Source: Stercorarius parasiticus (Eukaryota > Chordata > Aves > Charadriiformes > Stercorariidae). Taken from it: a stretch of DNA of 64,000 nt. Within the stretch, counting starts at the first letter, position 1. Each line of letters starts with the position of its first letter. The notes under the pieces were generated by a model, which was given only the letters and a program-made list of their open reading frames with translations, was not told the origin of the DNA and did not search any database. Positions 62,311 to 64,000 of the stretch are shown in pieces. The translations under genes and the position numbers were made by a program. Where the stretch lies: the NCBI GenBank assembly GCA_013396915.1, contig VWZL01004361.1, positions 164,749 to 228,748 of the forward strand, given 5' to 3'.

Positions 62311-64000
62311 TTATCTGGCTTCTGTATTACCATCTGATTCTGCAATAGGAGAATTAACAGCCCCCTGATAATGCAGTGGTGGGGAGTGCAGTAGCAAGTC
62401 AACCCCAAAGTGCCTGTCCTTCATTCAAGGCACTTGGTGTCAGATCTTATGATACCTTACAGCTCCAGAATGAAGGCCAGGGCTGACAGTTTTGGTCTTT
62501 GGGGATGTCATTACCTTTAATTAGCAAATAAGAGTACCCCAACTTAGAAACTGAGTCATCTTTGGGATTGACACAGCAAAGCCAGAATAAACTGTCTTGA
62601 GGTTTGAGAACAGCTTCAAATATCACTTATTTCCAGCCCTGATTCAGACACACTGTCTTCATACTGGCTCAAGAAAACAAGCACATCAAAGATCAATATA
62701 CTTTAGGGAACAGATGGGAGGAAGAGAAGAAGAGTAATGGTGAGATGATTCTCATATTTCTTCGAGGCATATTAATATTTCCTTGGCCACAAAACACAGA
62801 TCACAGGTGTCCTAAACTCCAGCATATAGTAGGTCTTTGTTACAAGATGTGTAATACTTGTATGAGCTGGGAGTCCCACAACTGTCTTTAACAGGTACCA
62901 AACTTTTATAGGGAAAACAGGAAGAAAGAGTGGCGATTGTGGGCCAAAACAGTCTTCATGGATGGGAGGACTTGGGCTCTTCTCCTTCTCAGGGACATCT
63001 GGAGCAGTAACACCCCCTGACAAACGTAGGCAATAATGTGCATCAGTCTGCAAACCCAGAGCCGTAGACAAAAAAGACCGGGTAAGAATTAACCAAGTAT
63101 CAACAAAAAAGCCAAAAGAATATCAAACAGGAGATTTCCCCTTCAGTAATTCATTTTTGGGAAAGATCTAGCCGGTCTGACTAGAGCTCGAGATCAGAGT
63201 AGAGAGTGTACGTACACTATAGTGACAATACCACAGTTCGCACTCCATAAGCTGCTTTATCATAAGGCAACAGCACTTAATTTAGCTCTTAATAAAAAGT
63301 GTCAGAAGAGTAAGACCAAGCTGAAGATTTCTACTGCCATCCTGGGATTTAGAGGTTATGTTGAAATCATTAATACAACCACTATTTGAACTCTTTTGAT
63401 CACCAAGTATTAAATTCATCCGTAAGTACATAAATCCCAGGAAGCAGGAAAGCAGAGCTACCCAGCATCGTCCATCCCCTTTTCACTTGCTTTTCTCATC
63501 GTTGCCTGTGGTTGTAATGTCTTTCAATCATCTCCTGAACTGCATAAAGAACCGATACTGCAGTCCCTCCCCATAAAATGCTGTCCTAAATTCTCTTGGA
63601 AGCTCCGTTTTCTTCTTTCAGGCTCTCAGATGCATTAAAATCTCAGGTGGCTCAGTTCCCTCCCCAGGCAGATGCTTTGTGCCAAACCCTGAGCGGAGAG
63701 AAGCAGGCTTGTCTTCGGCCCCTGCTCTTTGTGGCAAGCAGGTATTTCTCAGGCGCGTTTAAATGATTCTGATAAGCCTGGATATATTTGCAGTATCCCC
63801 AGCCGTGATAGCCAAGCTCAGCCACTGTCCTTCTTTTTCATGCTCTGATCTTGCTAGTGTGTAGGGCTTTTGGATTTATCCCTGAAGATTTTATTCCGTA
63901 TTTTATTATATTGTTGTTGGGTCCGTGGCTATGAGTACTTGTCTGCTGGCAGAGCTGACCTAACCGAGCTGTTCTGGGTAGTAGGTCTGGTTGTAGGTCC
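62311..64000. other. Non-coding stretch, nothing recognised
   Basis: No exon, RNA gene or transposon is identified to the window end. A perfect 14-bp palindrome AGTGTACGTACACT lies at 63205-63218. Confidence 0.45.

Noticed and set aside
61935..62408. 157-codon minus-strand open frame
   Set aside because: It lies antisense to a CR1 ORF2 fragment and has no similarity of its own.
49145..64000. Expected neighbour gene ARL14EP on the minus strand
   Set aside because: I looked for its cysteine-rich C-terminal block and did not find it, so the gene is not annotated here. It may lie beyond the window.
1..64000. Endogenous retrovirus or other viral insertion
   Set aside because: No LTR pair, primer-binding site, gag, protease or env-like frame is visible. 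The only reverse transcriptase traces are of the CR1 LINE type.

Overview
The window looks like nuclear DNA from a sauropsid, most likely a bird. Three short, properly spliced exons sit in AT-rich non-coding sequence. The youngest recognisable transposon pieces are CR1 LINE 3' ends carrying the diagnostic 'attctatgattct' terminus. Older, very degraded MIR-like SINE remnants are also present. I see no operons, bacterial genes, CRISPR arrays or viral genes. Nearly all open reading frames in the window are chance frames. The one gene I can name is the 3' half of MPPED2 (metallophosphoesterase domain-containing 2), on the + strand. Its last three constitutive coding exons are at 39085-39200, 41902-42015 and 45180-45298. 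They encode about the last 116 residues of a roughly 294-residue protein, with consensus splice sites and perfectly matched phases. Layout: (1) 1-39084 carries no exon I can identify. It is best read as MPPED2 intronic DNA, holding an old minus-strand CR1 copy (10.1-11.3 kb), MIR-like fossils (13.7 and 33.8 kb), simple repeats, one 10-N assembly gap and some homeodomain-site-rich stretches that may be regulatory. (2) 39085-46645 holds the three exons, two short introns (about 2.7 and 3.2 kb) and a 3' UTR of about 1.35 kb with at least two poly(A) signals and a dense G-rich tract. (3) 46646-64000 is downstream. It holds a strong candidate alternative MPPED2 terminal exon (48978-49144), three CR1 fragments, two MIR-like fossils, a hairpin pairing two octamer motifs, and otherwise unassigned sequence. 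The exons upstream of 39085, which encode the N-terminal part including the first metal-binding motifs, are not visible here and presumably lie before the window. From remembered vertebrate gene order (FSHB - ARL14EP - MPPED2 - DCDC1 - ELP4 - PAX6) the convergent neighbour ARL14EP could be expected further downstream, but I find none of its characteristic cysteine-rich C-terminus here. The observations most worth following are the phase-compatible alternative last exon, the G-quadruplex-prone 3' UTR, and the inverted octamer hairpin at 52.56-52.60 kb. I do not see an undescribed multi-gene system and do not claim one.
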